The notes below the pieces were generated by a model, which made no database searches, had not been told where the DNA came from, and worked only from the letters and a program-made list of their open reading frames with translations. From the NCBI GenBank assembly GCA_938014335.1, contig CALLRP010000030.1, positions 1 through 59,782 of the forward strand: DNA of 59,782 nt, given 5' to 3'. Source of the DNA: an uncultured bacterium (GTDB taxonomy: Bacteria; Hydrogenedentota; Hydrogenedentia; Hydrogenedentales; Hydrogenedentaceae). Below, piece by piece: positions 1-7,989 of this stretch. Numbering within the stretch: position 1 is the stretch's first letter; the number at the start of each line of letters is the position of its first letter. Position numbers and translations under genes: made by a program.

Positions 1-172
1 ACACGGAGATACACGGAGATACACGGAGAGAAAAACAGGGAGAGAAATGAGATGCGGAGGAAACTCTTTTACCTTAATTTATCCTCAACTCGGCATGTTA
101 ATCCGTGATTTAAAATGGCAACAAACATTTCCTACCGCATAATCCTCTGTGCTACTCTGTGCCCTCTGTGGT
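1..172. repeat. Repeat unit 1 (left-truncated)
   Basis: It starts inside the left arm with three copies of ACACGGAGAT, an internal 10-bp slippage. It then has the core (GAGATGCGG, TCAACTCGGCATGT, TTTCCTACCGCAT) and the right arm ending in CTCTGTGGT. Confidence 0.85.
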
Positions 173-194
173 GAGAAAGAAAAAAAGAAATTTA

Positions 195-366
195 ACCACA
201 GAGAACACAGAGATACACAGAGAAAAGAACACGGAGAGAAATGAGATGCGGAAGAAACTCGTTTCTCTTAATTTATCCTCAACTCGGCATGTAAATCCGT
301 GATTTAAAATGGCAATAAACATTTCCTACCGCACATATCTCTGTGCTTCTCTGTGCCCTCTGTGGT
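195..366. repeat. Repeat unit 2 (complete, 172 bp)
   Basis: The left and right 29-bp arms are inverted repeats matching at 25 of 29 positions. Inside them GAGATGCGGAAGAAA (241-256) can pair with TTTCCTACCGCACATATCTC (322-341) with small bulges. The whole unit could therefore fold as one long imperfect hairpin as RNA or single-stranded DNA. Confidence 0.85.
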
Positions 367-385
367 GAGAAAGAAAAAAGATTTA

Positions 386-561
386 ACCACAGAGAACACA
401 GAGATACACGGAGAAAAAAAAGAAGATAGAGTAAGGTTTGATGCGAATAAAGTATTCTTTTCTCAGTTTATCCTCGACCTGGCAGGGAAAACCATTACTA
501 AAAATGGGAATAAACATTGCTTCCCGCATATATCTCTGTGCTACTCTGTGCCCTCTGTGGT
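386..561. repeat. Repeat unit 3 (complete, diverged core, 176 bp)
   Basis: Same arms as unit 2. The core is clearly diverged (GATGCGAATAAAG instead of GATGCGGAAGAAA, CCTCGACCTGGCAGG instead of CCTCAACTCGGCATG). Arm-to-arm pairing is preserved. Confidence 0.85.
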
Positions 562-583
562 GAGAAAGAAAAAAAGAAATTTA

Positions 584-660
584 ACCACAGAGAACACAGA
601 GAGACACAGAGAAAAAGATAAAACACAGACAGGAATGGCTGGGCTACATTAAAGAAGAAA
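584..660. repeat. Repeat unit 4 (left arm only)
   Basis: Left arm ACCACAGAGAACACAGAG followed by a different tail containing GGAATGGCTGGGCTACATTA. The core and right arm are missing. Confidence 0.75.
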
Positions 661-665
661 ATTTA

Positions 666-735
666 ACCACAGAGAACACAGAGATACACGGAGAGAAAGA
701 AGGCACAAACCGGAATGGCTGGGCTCCTTTAAAGA
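666..735. repeat. Repeat unit 5 (left arm only)
   Basis: Left arm plus the tail GGAATGGCTGGGCTCCTTTA, nearly the same as unit 4. These two units form a second subtype of the repeat. Confidence 0.75.
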
Positions 736-1117
736 ATAGAAATAGATATGAATAAGATTTTAAGGGGGGGAGACGCTCCCTAATACTTAAGCCGACAGGA
801 AGTTGTAAGGCAAAACCCTCCCCTATTTATTTTAGATTTAAATTCAACTATAGATTATAGATATTTTTTTGTTAATCTGATTGTTTTGTAAGATATGAAT
901 AAATAGATTTATTTACAAATATGTTATATCAATTCAACTCATTCGTAGTTATTTTACTTTTTACATTCGGTATATAGGGGGCTATGATGTAAGACCTCAT
1001 TGGAGGTTTTTTATAGAAAATAGATATGATTCTATTTTTAACAAATAATCTAATGTCAAGTGAACACTTTTATAAATATAAATGAAATATAATAGAACAA
1101 ATTTTTGTGATTTTGTT
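736..1117. other. AT-rich intergenic stretch
   Basis: No open frame with a ribosome-binding site is visible. It holds a G7 run (763-769) opposite C-rich sequence (GACGCTCCC, CCCTCCCC) just past the repeats, and one weak terminator-like hairpin (991-1012). Otherwise it is AT-rich spacer downstream of the fucosidase gene. Confidence 0.6.
991..1012 (+). terminator. Weak terminator-like hairpin, orphan
   Basis: ACCTC (994-998), loop ATTG and GAGGT (1003-1007) are followed by five T (1008-1012). It reads as a plus-strand terminator, but no plus-strand gene lies upstream in the window. It has no T tract for the converging minus-strand fucosidase gene. The stem is only 5 bp without the A:T flanks. 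Confidence 0.3.
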
Positions 1118-2437
1118 TTAAAATTTGAATTTGATGACCCAGGCGTGTTGGCAGGGGATTTGAGAGGGAGAAAGGCATGGAGTTGTAATTGTCCATTTGT
1201 CGTTATCGTCTGAAATGGGCACTGCTATGTTTGTGCCTAAAATGGTTACTGTGGGTTGGGTATGAAATTCGATAGTTTTGGGTAGGGCCCATTTTTCGGG
1301 GGGCCATTGTAATGCGATGGCGTAGATGTTATTACCCTTGCGAGTGAAGCGGAAACGGTCTATATGAGGGGCATCTTTCCAAACATTTGTTGCATAGATG
1401 GCTTCGCCGTTGATTTCGAGCCATTTGCCCATTTCTAATAGTCTTTCTTCCATGATTTCGGGAATGCGTCCATCAGCGGATGGACCGATGTCTAATAGTA
1501 AGTTACCACCTCTTGAAACATTGTCTATTAATAAGTGGAGTAGTTCGGTGGTGCTACGATAGTTATCTGCGGTTTCGTTTCGATTGTAGCCGAAGGATTT
1601 TCCCATGCCCTGACACTCTTCAAATCGTCCTTGTGCAATGAGATGCCCTTCTGGGATGCTTTCATATTCTGGGGTAGCAAATCCTCCATGTCGGTTTCGG
1701 CATTCTTTGCCCCAGCGGTCGTTTATTGCAATGTCTTTCGGGGCAGGGGACTCATTGAATAGCCATGCTAAAAATTCTGTGCTTCGCCATGTGGAACTTG
1801 GGTGGTCCCATTCGCCATCAGGCCAGAAAACATCGGGTTGGTAGCGAATGATTAAATCTTTCATCTGGGGGAGCATGTATTCGTCCACATATTTATTTAC
1901 ATTTGAGTTATATAGTGGGTTAAACCATTCATACATACAGTAGTAAAAGCCCATTTTTAAGTTTACCTTCCGCACTGCTTTTATTAATTCGCCCGCTAAC
2001 TCACGATGAGGACCTATGTCTACGGAATTCCAGTTCCAACTGTGTGGGGCTTGCCAGAGGCAAAAACCTTCTACATGTTTAGAGGTTAGAACGATATATT
2101 TTGCACCGGAGCGTTTGAATATATCTGCCCAGTGGGCGGGGTCGAATAATTCTGCTTTGAACATTGGAGCAAAATCCTGATACTTGAATTTTTCACCATA
2201 TTTCTCCTTATGAAATTGCCATGTAGGACTGTCTTTTTTTTCCATGTAGTACCAATACCATTCTGCGTATTGGTCTTTGGGTCCCCATGAGGGCACGGAA
2301 TACACTCCCCAATGGATGAAGATACCGAATTTGGCATCCTCGAACCATTGTGGGTTGGGTCGTTGGTCTAATGAGTCCCAGGTTGGTTCGTATATGTTGT
2401 TGAGACTTATAATGAGTAACAAAGGGTATAAGAACAT
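1118..2437 (-). CDS. Exported alpha-L-fucosidase, GH29 family
   Basis: 439 aa. Retaining alpha-L-fucosidase that would release fucose from glycans in the periplasm or outside the cell. A short hydrophobic N-terminus (residues 1-12) suggests a Sec signal. Family landmarks are WFEDAKFGIFIHWGVYSVP (about 31-49), YIVLTSKHVEGFCLW (about 114-128) and the strand PDVFWPDGEWD (201-211). D207 of WPDG is the expected nucleophile. The N-terminal catalytic barrel is complete, and about 100 C-terminal residues fit the usual beta-sandwich. The start has GGAAA 5-9 nt upstream. The gene stands alone, divergent from the ceramidase-like gene. The exact substrate linkage cannot be read from sequence. Confidence 0.93.
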   Translation of the reverse strand: MFLYPLLLIISLNNIYEPTWDSLDQRPNPQWFEDAKFGIFIHWGVYSVPSWGPKDQYAEWYWYYMEKKDSPTWQFHKEKYGEKFKYQDFAPMFKAELFDPAHWADIFKRSGAKYIVLTSKHVEGFCLWQAPHSWNWNSVDIGPHRELAGELIKAVRKVNLKMGFYYCMYEWFNPLYNSNVNKYVDEYMLPQMKDLIIRYQPDVFWPDGEWDHPSSTWRSTEFLAWLFNESPAPKDIAINDRWGKECRNRHGGFATPEYESIPEGHLIAQGRFEECQGMGKSFGYNRNETADNYRSTTELLHLLIDNVSRGGNLLLDIGPSADGRIPEIMEERLLEMGKWLEINGEAIYATNVWKDAPHIDRFRFTRKGNNIYAIALQWPPEKWALPKTIEFHTQPTVTILGTNIAVPISDDNDKWTITTPCLSPSQIPCQHAWVIKFKF

Positions 2438-2601
2438 AAAATTTTCCTTTTCATTATATTGGTTAGAAATATTAGCAGATATATGTTAGCATAAGTAGTT
2501 CTAATTTGAGAATTATTTTACGATGGGACAAATCGAAGGATATTTGCAATGGGAAGAGGCTACAAAAAGGAACGGATATTTTTGATGTTTTATACTTGTG
2601 T

Positions 2602-2630
2602 TTCTTTCTTTTAACGAATAGCGTTATAAT
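2602..2630 (+). promoter_or_regulatory. Candidate sigma-70-type promoter for the ceramidase-like gene
   Basis: Perfect -10 TATAAT (2625-2630) with a poor -35 TTCTTT (2602-2607) at 17 bp spacing. It would give a leader of about 43 nt before the ATG at 2680. The region is AT-rich, so a chance match is possible. Confidence 0.35.
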
Positions 2631-2679
2631 ATGCAGTTAGTATCTTTTCAATAATAATTTTTAAGAGAAGGTTAATAAA

Positions 2680-3990
2680 ATGAGAAATTTTTTTGTTCCC
2701 ATATTTGTGTTTGTATTCATTTTTGTTGTGCTTTCTTGTTTGCCTCTATTTGCAGTAGATAAAGGAAAGGATAAAGATATGCTCTATGTCGGCTCGGCAA
2801 AACGAATCGTTACACCGGACCCGTTATTGCCTGTATCAGGTGGAGTAGGGTCACCGGAGCCTGTGGAGAAGAAGATTGGTGAGCTATTTGCTCGGGCGAT
2901 GGTTATGAAGAAAGGAGATGTGGCGGTAGCTATTGTTAGCCTCGATTTTTTGGGGTGGTCATCGGTTCTGGCAGATAAAATTCGTGCGTTGGTTCCTCAG
3001 ATTCCGCCGGAAAATATTATTGTAGGTGTTACCCATACGCATAGTGCTCCGGAAACTTATGGCTTTGTGGATGAAAAAGGGAATTGCTCTGCGGATTTGG
3101 AGTATCTTAATTGGGTATGTCAGCAAGCAGGAGATGCGATTAATGAGGCGTATAAGAAGATGACGCCTGCCTATTTGAAAATTGCTATGGGCGAAGCGAA
3201 GGGGAAAATTGCTTATAATTATTACGCGGAGGAGCTATATGACCCGCGTTGTAGTGTATTGCAGGCAGTTTCGGCGGAAAAGAAGACAGAAGGGAAACCG
3301 ATTGTAACGCTTGTGAATTATGCTGTTCATCCGGAAGTTATCGGGGATAGCCAGAAGATTTTATCACCCGACCTTTGTGGACCGCTCTATGATAAGATTG
3401 AAGCGGAAACAGGGGGAATGGCGATTTTTATGAATAGTGCACAAGGCGGAATGGTAACTGCGGATTGTAGGGGCCCGCATGGGGATATTCAGACATGGGA
3501 TGAATGTATTCGTATTGGTGAGTTATTAGCCAGTGAAGCGTTGCGGATTGTTAAAGATGCACCTGTGCAGAAAAATCCTACCTTGTATTGTGGAAATACG
3601 ACAGTGGAGTTTCCAATTGAATCTCCGTTACTGCGATTGGTACTTAAAAATTCACCTATTAAATATCCAATCACAGAGAAAAATACCATACCAACGCGGA
3701 TTAATCTTATTAATGTTGGGACTGCACAGATTGTAACGATACCCGGTGAAGCTTTGCCGAATATAGGTTATTATCTCAAGCGAAATATGCACACACCTCA
3801 TCCCTTTTTGTTTGGATTGACTAATGATGCTTTTGGGTATATCCTGACTAAAGTGGACTGGAATAGTTTTAAGCGGTATGATTATATTTCGCGGACAGGA
3901 TTAGGTGAGATGACGGGGGAAATTCTTATTGAAACGGTGTTGAATTTGGTAAATCAGTCCCCCAAACCAGACCCTGTGGAAAAGCAATAA
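2680..3990 (+). CDS. Neutral/alkaline ceramidase-like exported hydrolase
   Basis: 436 aa with a strong N-terminal signal peptide (residues about 5-25, cleavage likely after LFA). It matches the N-terminal domain of neutral/alkaline non-lysosomal ceramidases: YVGSAKRIVTP (36-46), the metal-site motif GVTHTHSAP (116-124, H119/H121) and NYAVHP (213-218, H217). The family's nucleophile loop normally reads NxGDVSPN; here it reads NSAQGG (252-257). True ceramidases are about 650 aa or longer, so this is the short form that many Planctomycetes-like genomes carry in several copies. Ceramide as substrate is therefore doubtful. AGAAGG lies 9 nt upstream of the ATG. Monocistronic. Confidence 0.82.
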   Translation: MRNFFVPIFVFVFIFVVLSCLPLFAVDKGKDKDMLYVGSAKRIVTPDPLLPVSGGVGSPEPVEKKIGELFARAMVMKKGDVAVAIVSLDFLGWSSVLADKIRALVPQIPPENIIVGVTHTHSAPETYGFVDEKGNCSADLEYLNWVCQQAGDAINEAYKKMTPAYLKIAMGEAKGKIAYNYYAEELYDPRCSVLQAVSAEKKTEGKPIVTLVNYAVHPEVIGDSQKILSPDLCGPLYDKIEAETGGMAIFMNSAQGGMVTADCRGPHGDIQTWDECIRIGELLASEALRIVKDAPVQKNPTLYCGNTTVEFPIESPLLRLVLKNSPIKYPITEKNTIPTRINLINVGTAQIVTIPGEALPNIGYYLKRNMHTPHPFLFGLTNDAFGYILTKVDWNSFKRYDYISRTGLGEMTGEILIETVLNLVNQSPKPDPVEKQ

Positions 3991-4262
3991 AAGTCCATAG
4001 TTTAACTGAGAAAGAATTATTACCAGTCCATTCATAATTGATATTTAATTCCTTTATCTACCTTTAGGACATGTAGATTTTCATTTTTCAATCGGGATTT
4101 ATTCTCCCTTTTTATTGCTCATAGGTTAGATTAATTTGTCATTATTTCTTCATTTTTGTGAGATGAGTTGACTTAAATTTATACGAGATTCACTTTTCAT
4201 TCTGCAAACTAATTGTTTATATTATTATGTATAAAATAAATACAATAGGTTTGAAGTATTGA

Positions 4263-6428
4263 ATGAAATTGTCTCAAATGGAACGGATATATGCGAATAA
4301 GAGAAAATACTTCTTGTTCGCTATTGATAATCTCTATTTGCTCCTAATATTAATTTTAGGTTTTGCTCTTAGAAGTTATAATATTGGGTCTCTTACTCTC
4401 TGGATTGATGAATTTATCACCACTTATAAATTATATCAAGCCGATTCTTTTAGTGATTTTTTTGCTTTTTTTAATCTTTACCAATCGGACCAGATACCTT
4501 TATCTCATCTTATTTTCTACTCTATATTTCGTATTTTCTCCATACCTTTTGAAAACATAGAAGTTCTTCGTTGGGTATCCGTGTTAATTGGAGTAATTAA
4601 TCTTGTTCTCTTTTTTTTATTTGTAAAACATGCTTTTGATAAGCGAACCGCATTATTGGCTACTCTGTTGTTTGCTTTATCCCCATTTCATATCCTTTTT
4701 GCCCAGATGATAAGGCCTTATATTTTTTATGAATTGTCAGGTCTGTGTTCGTTGTTATCAACGATTTTACTGTATAAAAAAAGGAGTTATATTCGGGGAT
4801 GTTTCTGGTTTTTTGCAAATATCTTTCTTTTTGTTTCGCACTACACAGGGGTCGTACTTATTCTTATCGAGGTGTGTTTTTTATCTTTATTTTTCATAAA
4901 AGAGAAAAAACGAATTTTTTTAATATTTACTATCCTCACAATCGGTGTAAATGGTTGTATATTCTATTTTTTCACACCCCGTTCTGTTCCTATTTATACG
5001 AGGGAAGATGATTTTGTCATGGGTATACCTTCTCTTTATAAATGGCTTGTGGACTTATTTGCCGATGATGCAATACTTACAAATGAACCGTTTTTTCATC
5101 AGGGACAGAAGTGTTCTTTTGTTGACCCCTATTGGATGAATGAAATTACAGGATTACATTATTGGTTTGATACTTTACTTATTATTTTTTCTTTCTTTTC
5201 TATTATCTATTTAGTTAATTATCTATATACGAAATGGAAAGGAGAATGCGTAATAACAGAAAAATCTTTATTTTCTATCCTATTTTTCCCGTTTTGGGGG
5301 GTTATATCACAACCTATCCCCTTTTTTCTTTTAACTGTAGCCATTGCACCCGTCTTCATTTTAACTGTCCTTACCCTCCTTTTATGGCCCTGTATGCAGA
5401 CAAGGTATACCCTTTATAGCTCCCTGACTTTATACCCACTGGTTGCTTTTGCTGTGCTAAATATTCGCAATAAAAAAGTTCGGAGAATACTTTTAATTTG
5501 GATTTTAACTGTTTCTTTTTATCAGTCTTTCATTTCGGTAGCCTCCCAGAAAACAACGGATTTTAAGAATGCAGGAAGTATTATTACTCAAAACAGTACC
5601 CGTGACGAGCCTATACTAACCTGGGGGATCTTTTATATTGCTACGCCGATAACGAATGAAATGCTTAATTACTATATTAAAACTTCGAATAAAAAAATAA
5701 TACCTGTTTATAGTCTTTCGGATACTTTAAATTTCATGAAACGGATTTTTATAGATGAACAAAAACAGAGTGCATGGCTTGTAATAGAACCCTTTGTATT
5801 TAGATTTCCGGATGAAAATATTGTTGAGACCTATTTTTTTAAAGCAGGGATAGAGTTTGAAAAAACTTTTTTGCCGGGTATGAATGGACTCTGGCTCTAT
5901 CATTTAAGTAGAACAGAAAATTCGTTCATGGAAAGGATACCTATTCAAGAGTTTATAGATTACACGCTATTTCTGGAAATTTTGAGAAGGGTAAAAGCCC
6001 CTGATGAAATTATTGAGACGGCAAGAACACGATTAAAGAATCACATTGATTTCTATCACCCCCCGACACCAATGATTTGGAATTACATGGCATGGTCGGC
6101 TTTAGATAGAGATGACCCCGTTCTCGCAGAATGGTTCGCACGATGTGCGATTTACCTCCAACCGCAAACACCCTGGGGGTATCATTCGCTTACTGTTAGT
6201 TTGATGGAACAAAACCGTGAGGAAGAGGCATTGAACTCATTAAATCTTTGCATGGAAAAGGACCCCACGGGTATTCATAGGGAACATTACTATCCTATTA
6301 TTGAATCTATATATATAAATAAGGACTTTAATCGAGCAAGGCAAATGATAAAACATGTAGAAAGTAAAGGCGGATTTATTAACCCTATATATAAAAGAAA
6401 AGCAGGAGTAATGAGTTTAATCGAATAA
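4263..6428 (+). CDS. GT39-like membrane glycosyltransferase with C-terminal TPR segment
   Basis: 721 aa. Residues 1 to about 420 contain roughly ten hydrophobic segments. The first periplasmic loop carries LWIDEF (46-51), the D-E motif of the PMT/ArnT (GT-C) superfamily, whose members transfer sugars from polyprenyl-phosphate donors. After the membrane part comes a soluble domain (about 430-560). The C-terminus has helical TPR-like repeats (about 600-700, for example WGYHSLTVSLMEQNREEEAL). The following GH28 gene starts 17 bp after the stop, so the two are probably co-transcribed. The acceptor (lipid, protein or glycan) is unknown. Start choice is weak: only a poor ribosome-binding site precedes either 4263 or 4278. 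Confidence 0.75.
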   Translation: MKLSQMERIYANKRKYFLFAIDNLYLLLILILGFALRSYNIGSLTLWIDEFITTYKLYQADSFSDFFAFFNLYQSDQIPLSHLIFYSIFRIFSIPFENIEVLRWVSVLIGVINLVLFFLFVKHAFDKRTALLATLLFALSPFHILFAQMIRPYIFYELSGLCSLLSTILLYKKRSYIRGCFWFFANIFLFVSHYTGVVLILIEVCFLSLFFIKEKKRIFLIFTILTIGVNGCIFYFFTPRSVPIYTREDDFVMGIPSLYKWLVDLFADDAILTNEPFFHQGQKCSFVDPYWMNEITGLHYWFDTLLIIFSFFSIIYLVNYLYTKWKGECVITEKSLFSILFFPFWGVISQPIPFFLLTVAIAPVFILTVLTLLLWPCMQTRYTLYSSLTLYPLVAFAVLNIRNKKVRRILLIWILTVSFYQSFISVASQKTTDFKNAGSIITQNSTRDEPILTWGIFYIATPITNEMLNYYIKTSNKKIIPVYSLSDTLNFMKRIFIDEQKQSAWLVIEPFVFRFPDENIVETYFFKAGIEFEKTFLPGMNGLWLYHLSRTENSFMERIPIQEFIDYTLFLEILRRVKAPDEIIETARTRLKNHIDFYHPPTPMIWNYMAWSALDRDDPVLAEWFARCAIYLQPQTPWGYHSLTVSLMEQNREEEALNSLNLCMEKDPTGIHREHYYPIIESIYINKDFNRARQMIKHVESKGGFINPIYKRKAGVMSLIE

Positions 6429-6445
6429 AGAAAGGAATGCATTGT

Positions 6446-7912
6446 ATGAAAGTGAAAAGGCTCTTGGTAATTTTTATTATGCTATATATATCATTTCAAA
6501 CCTGGGCGCAGGTTGAAACCACAGAGAAATTATTTCCCCTAAAACATGGCGGTATTTCAATTCTTGATTTTGGTGCCATTTCGGACAGTAAAACGATAAA
6601 TACAAAAATGATTCAAAAGGCAATTGATATGGTTTCTGAACAGGGAGGTGGATTTGTAATTATCCCCCCGGGAAAGTTTTTAACAGGGACTATTTTATTG
6701 AAAAGTGGGGTGGTTCTTTATTTATCTCCGGGGAGTGTATTAATGGGAAGCGCTGTACTGGAGGATTATCCCGAATTGAGGCCTTCATATCGCTCCTATA
6801 CGGATAATTATTCACAAAGGTCACTTATTTATGGAGAAAAACAGGAAAATATCGGGATAGTAGGATACGGGAAAATAGTGGGTCAAGGGGAACAATTTAA
6901 AGAGGACAACAGTCAGGTCTATAAAATGCGTCCGAATCTCATTCGACTGATTGAATGTAGAGATATAAATTTAGAAGGGGTAACTTTGGAGAAGGGTGCC
7001 ATGTGGACCGTTCATTTATTGGCGTGTCAGAATGTGCGTTGCTCGAATGTAAAAATTAGTAGCCGTTGTAATCGGAATAATGATGGGATTGATATTGACT
7101 CTTGCGAAAATGTTGTTGTTAGTGATTGTCATATTGTATCGGGAGATGATTCAATTGTTTTAAAGAGCACATCTGCTAAACCCTGTAAAAACATTACCAT
7201 TATTAATTGTATTTTGAGTTCCTTGTGTAATGCTCTAAAAATGGGGACGGAATCAAATGGAGGCTTTCAGAATATTTCGATAAGCAATTGCACGATTTAT
7301 GATACGCGTATATCCGGCATAACCATCCAAACTGTTGATGGGGGAAAAACTGAAAATATTGTCGTTAATAATATCACTATGCAGAATGTAAATAATCCTA
7401 TATTTGTTCGATTAGGGAACCGTGCTCGTCCTTGTTGTCCTGAACAACCGGTTCCAACAGTTGGGACTATAAAGAAGATAACCCTCACCAACATTATTGC
7501 TACGGGAGCAGATGCTATTGGTTGTGCTATTTCTGGCATTCCTGATTACTACATTGAAGAACTAACTTTGCGTGATATAAATCTCTCGTTTAAGGGAGGC
7601 ATAACAAAAAATATAGATATCCCAGAGGAAACGGAAACTGCTTATCCGGAATATCGAATGTTCGGGATACTACCTGCTTATGGTTTTTTTGTAAGACATG
7701 TTAAGAATATAACAATGAATAACATAACGCTTCGTGTTGAAGCAAAAGATGTTCGTCCCGCTTTGTTTTTTGCAGATGTTCACAGCCCTATCATTTCTAA
7801 TATTTATTTATTCGGGGAAATTAAAAATAACAATTTAGTGATGTTATCCAACACCCTTAATCCTGTCATTAAAGATATTTATCTAAACGGTTTAAGTGTT
7901 CCAGCAGATTAG
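6446..7912 (+). CDS. Exported GH28-family (polygalacturonase-like) glycosidase
   Basis: About 488 aa from the ATG at 6446, chosen because AAGGA (6432-6436) is 9 nt upstream. The in-frame ATG at 6437 touches the ribosome-binding site. A signal peptide ends near QTWAQ. The fold is a right-handed parallel beta-helix: ILDFGAISDSKTINT at the N-terminus is the usual pectin-lyase-like opening. GH28 acidic motifs NNDGID and SGDDS (about residues 211-236) supply the catalytic aspartates. Later motifs (the GHG and RIK of plant/fungal polygalacturonases) are replaced by KMGTESNGG and SGITIQ, as in bacterial exo-acting GH28 members. Pectin or rhamnogalacturonan is the likely target by family, not proven. 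Confidence 0.88.
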   Translation: MKVKRLLVIFIMLYISFQTWAQVETTEKLFPLKHGGISILDFGAISDSKTINTKMIQKAIDMVSEQGGGFVIIPPGKFLTGTILLKSGVVLYLSPGSVLMGSAVLEDYPELRPSYRSYTDNYSQRSLIYGEKQENIGIVGYGKIVGQGEQFKEDNSQVYKMRPNLIRLIECRDINLEGVTLEKGAMWTVHLLACQNVRCSNVKISSRCNRNNDGIDIDSCENVVVSDCHIVSGDDSIVLKSTSAKPCKNITIINCILSSLCNALKMGTESNGGFQNISISNCTIYDTRISGITIQTVDGGKTENIVVNNITMQNVNNPIFVRLGNRARPCCPEQPVPTVGTIKKITLTNIIATGADAIGCAISGIPDYYIEELTLRDINLSFKGGITKNIDIPEETETAYPEYRMFGILPAYGFFVRHVKNITMNNITLRVEAKDVRPALFFADVHSPIISNIYLFGEIKNNNLVMLSNTLNPVIKDIYLNGLSVPAD

Positions 7913-7916
7913 AATT

Positions 7917-7968
7917 AAAAAAGACAACCTACCTCGGGCGAGCAATCATGTAAGGTAGGTTGTCTTTC
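7917..7968. terminator. Strong bidirectional terminator
   Basis: A 14-bp perfect stem, AAGACAACCTACC (7921-7933) with its complement (7954-7967), has a 20-nt loop. It sits between the convergent GH28 and Gfo/Idh/MocA genes. On the minus strand the stem is followed by a T6 run; on the plus strand the tail is only TTTC. It therefore serves mainly the minus-strand gene but should block both. Confidence 0.88.
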
Positions 7969-7989
7969 GTGTAAAGAAAAAGGCTGTTC

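Larger units (their letters stand above)
1..735. repeat. Tandem array of dyad-symmetric repeats
   Basis: Five direct repeats of a unit opening with ACCACAGAGAACACAGAG. Units 1-3 close with the near inverse complement CTCTGTGCCCTCTGTGGT and are separated by 19-22 bp A/G-rich spacers (GAGAAAGAAAAA...TTTA). Unit 1 is cut by the window edge. Units 4 and 5 keep only the left arm and then share a different tail (GGAATGGCTGGGCT). A 99-codon open frame (353-652) lies across the array, but it is read through the repeats and is not a credible gene. No cas genes, transposase or phage gene is near. This kind of ACAGAG-rich repeat is familiar from many environmental bacterial genomes; its function is not known to me. 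Confidence 0.9.

Noticed and set aside
353..652. 99-codon open frame on the plus strand
   Set aside because: It reads through tandem repeats, repeats its own peptide (VPSVVRKKK), and has no ribosome-binding site.
1..735. Possible CRISPR array
   Set aside because: Units are 172-176 bp with long internal dyads, spacers of about 20 bp are alike, and no cas genes are near.
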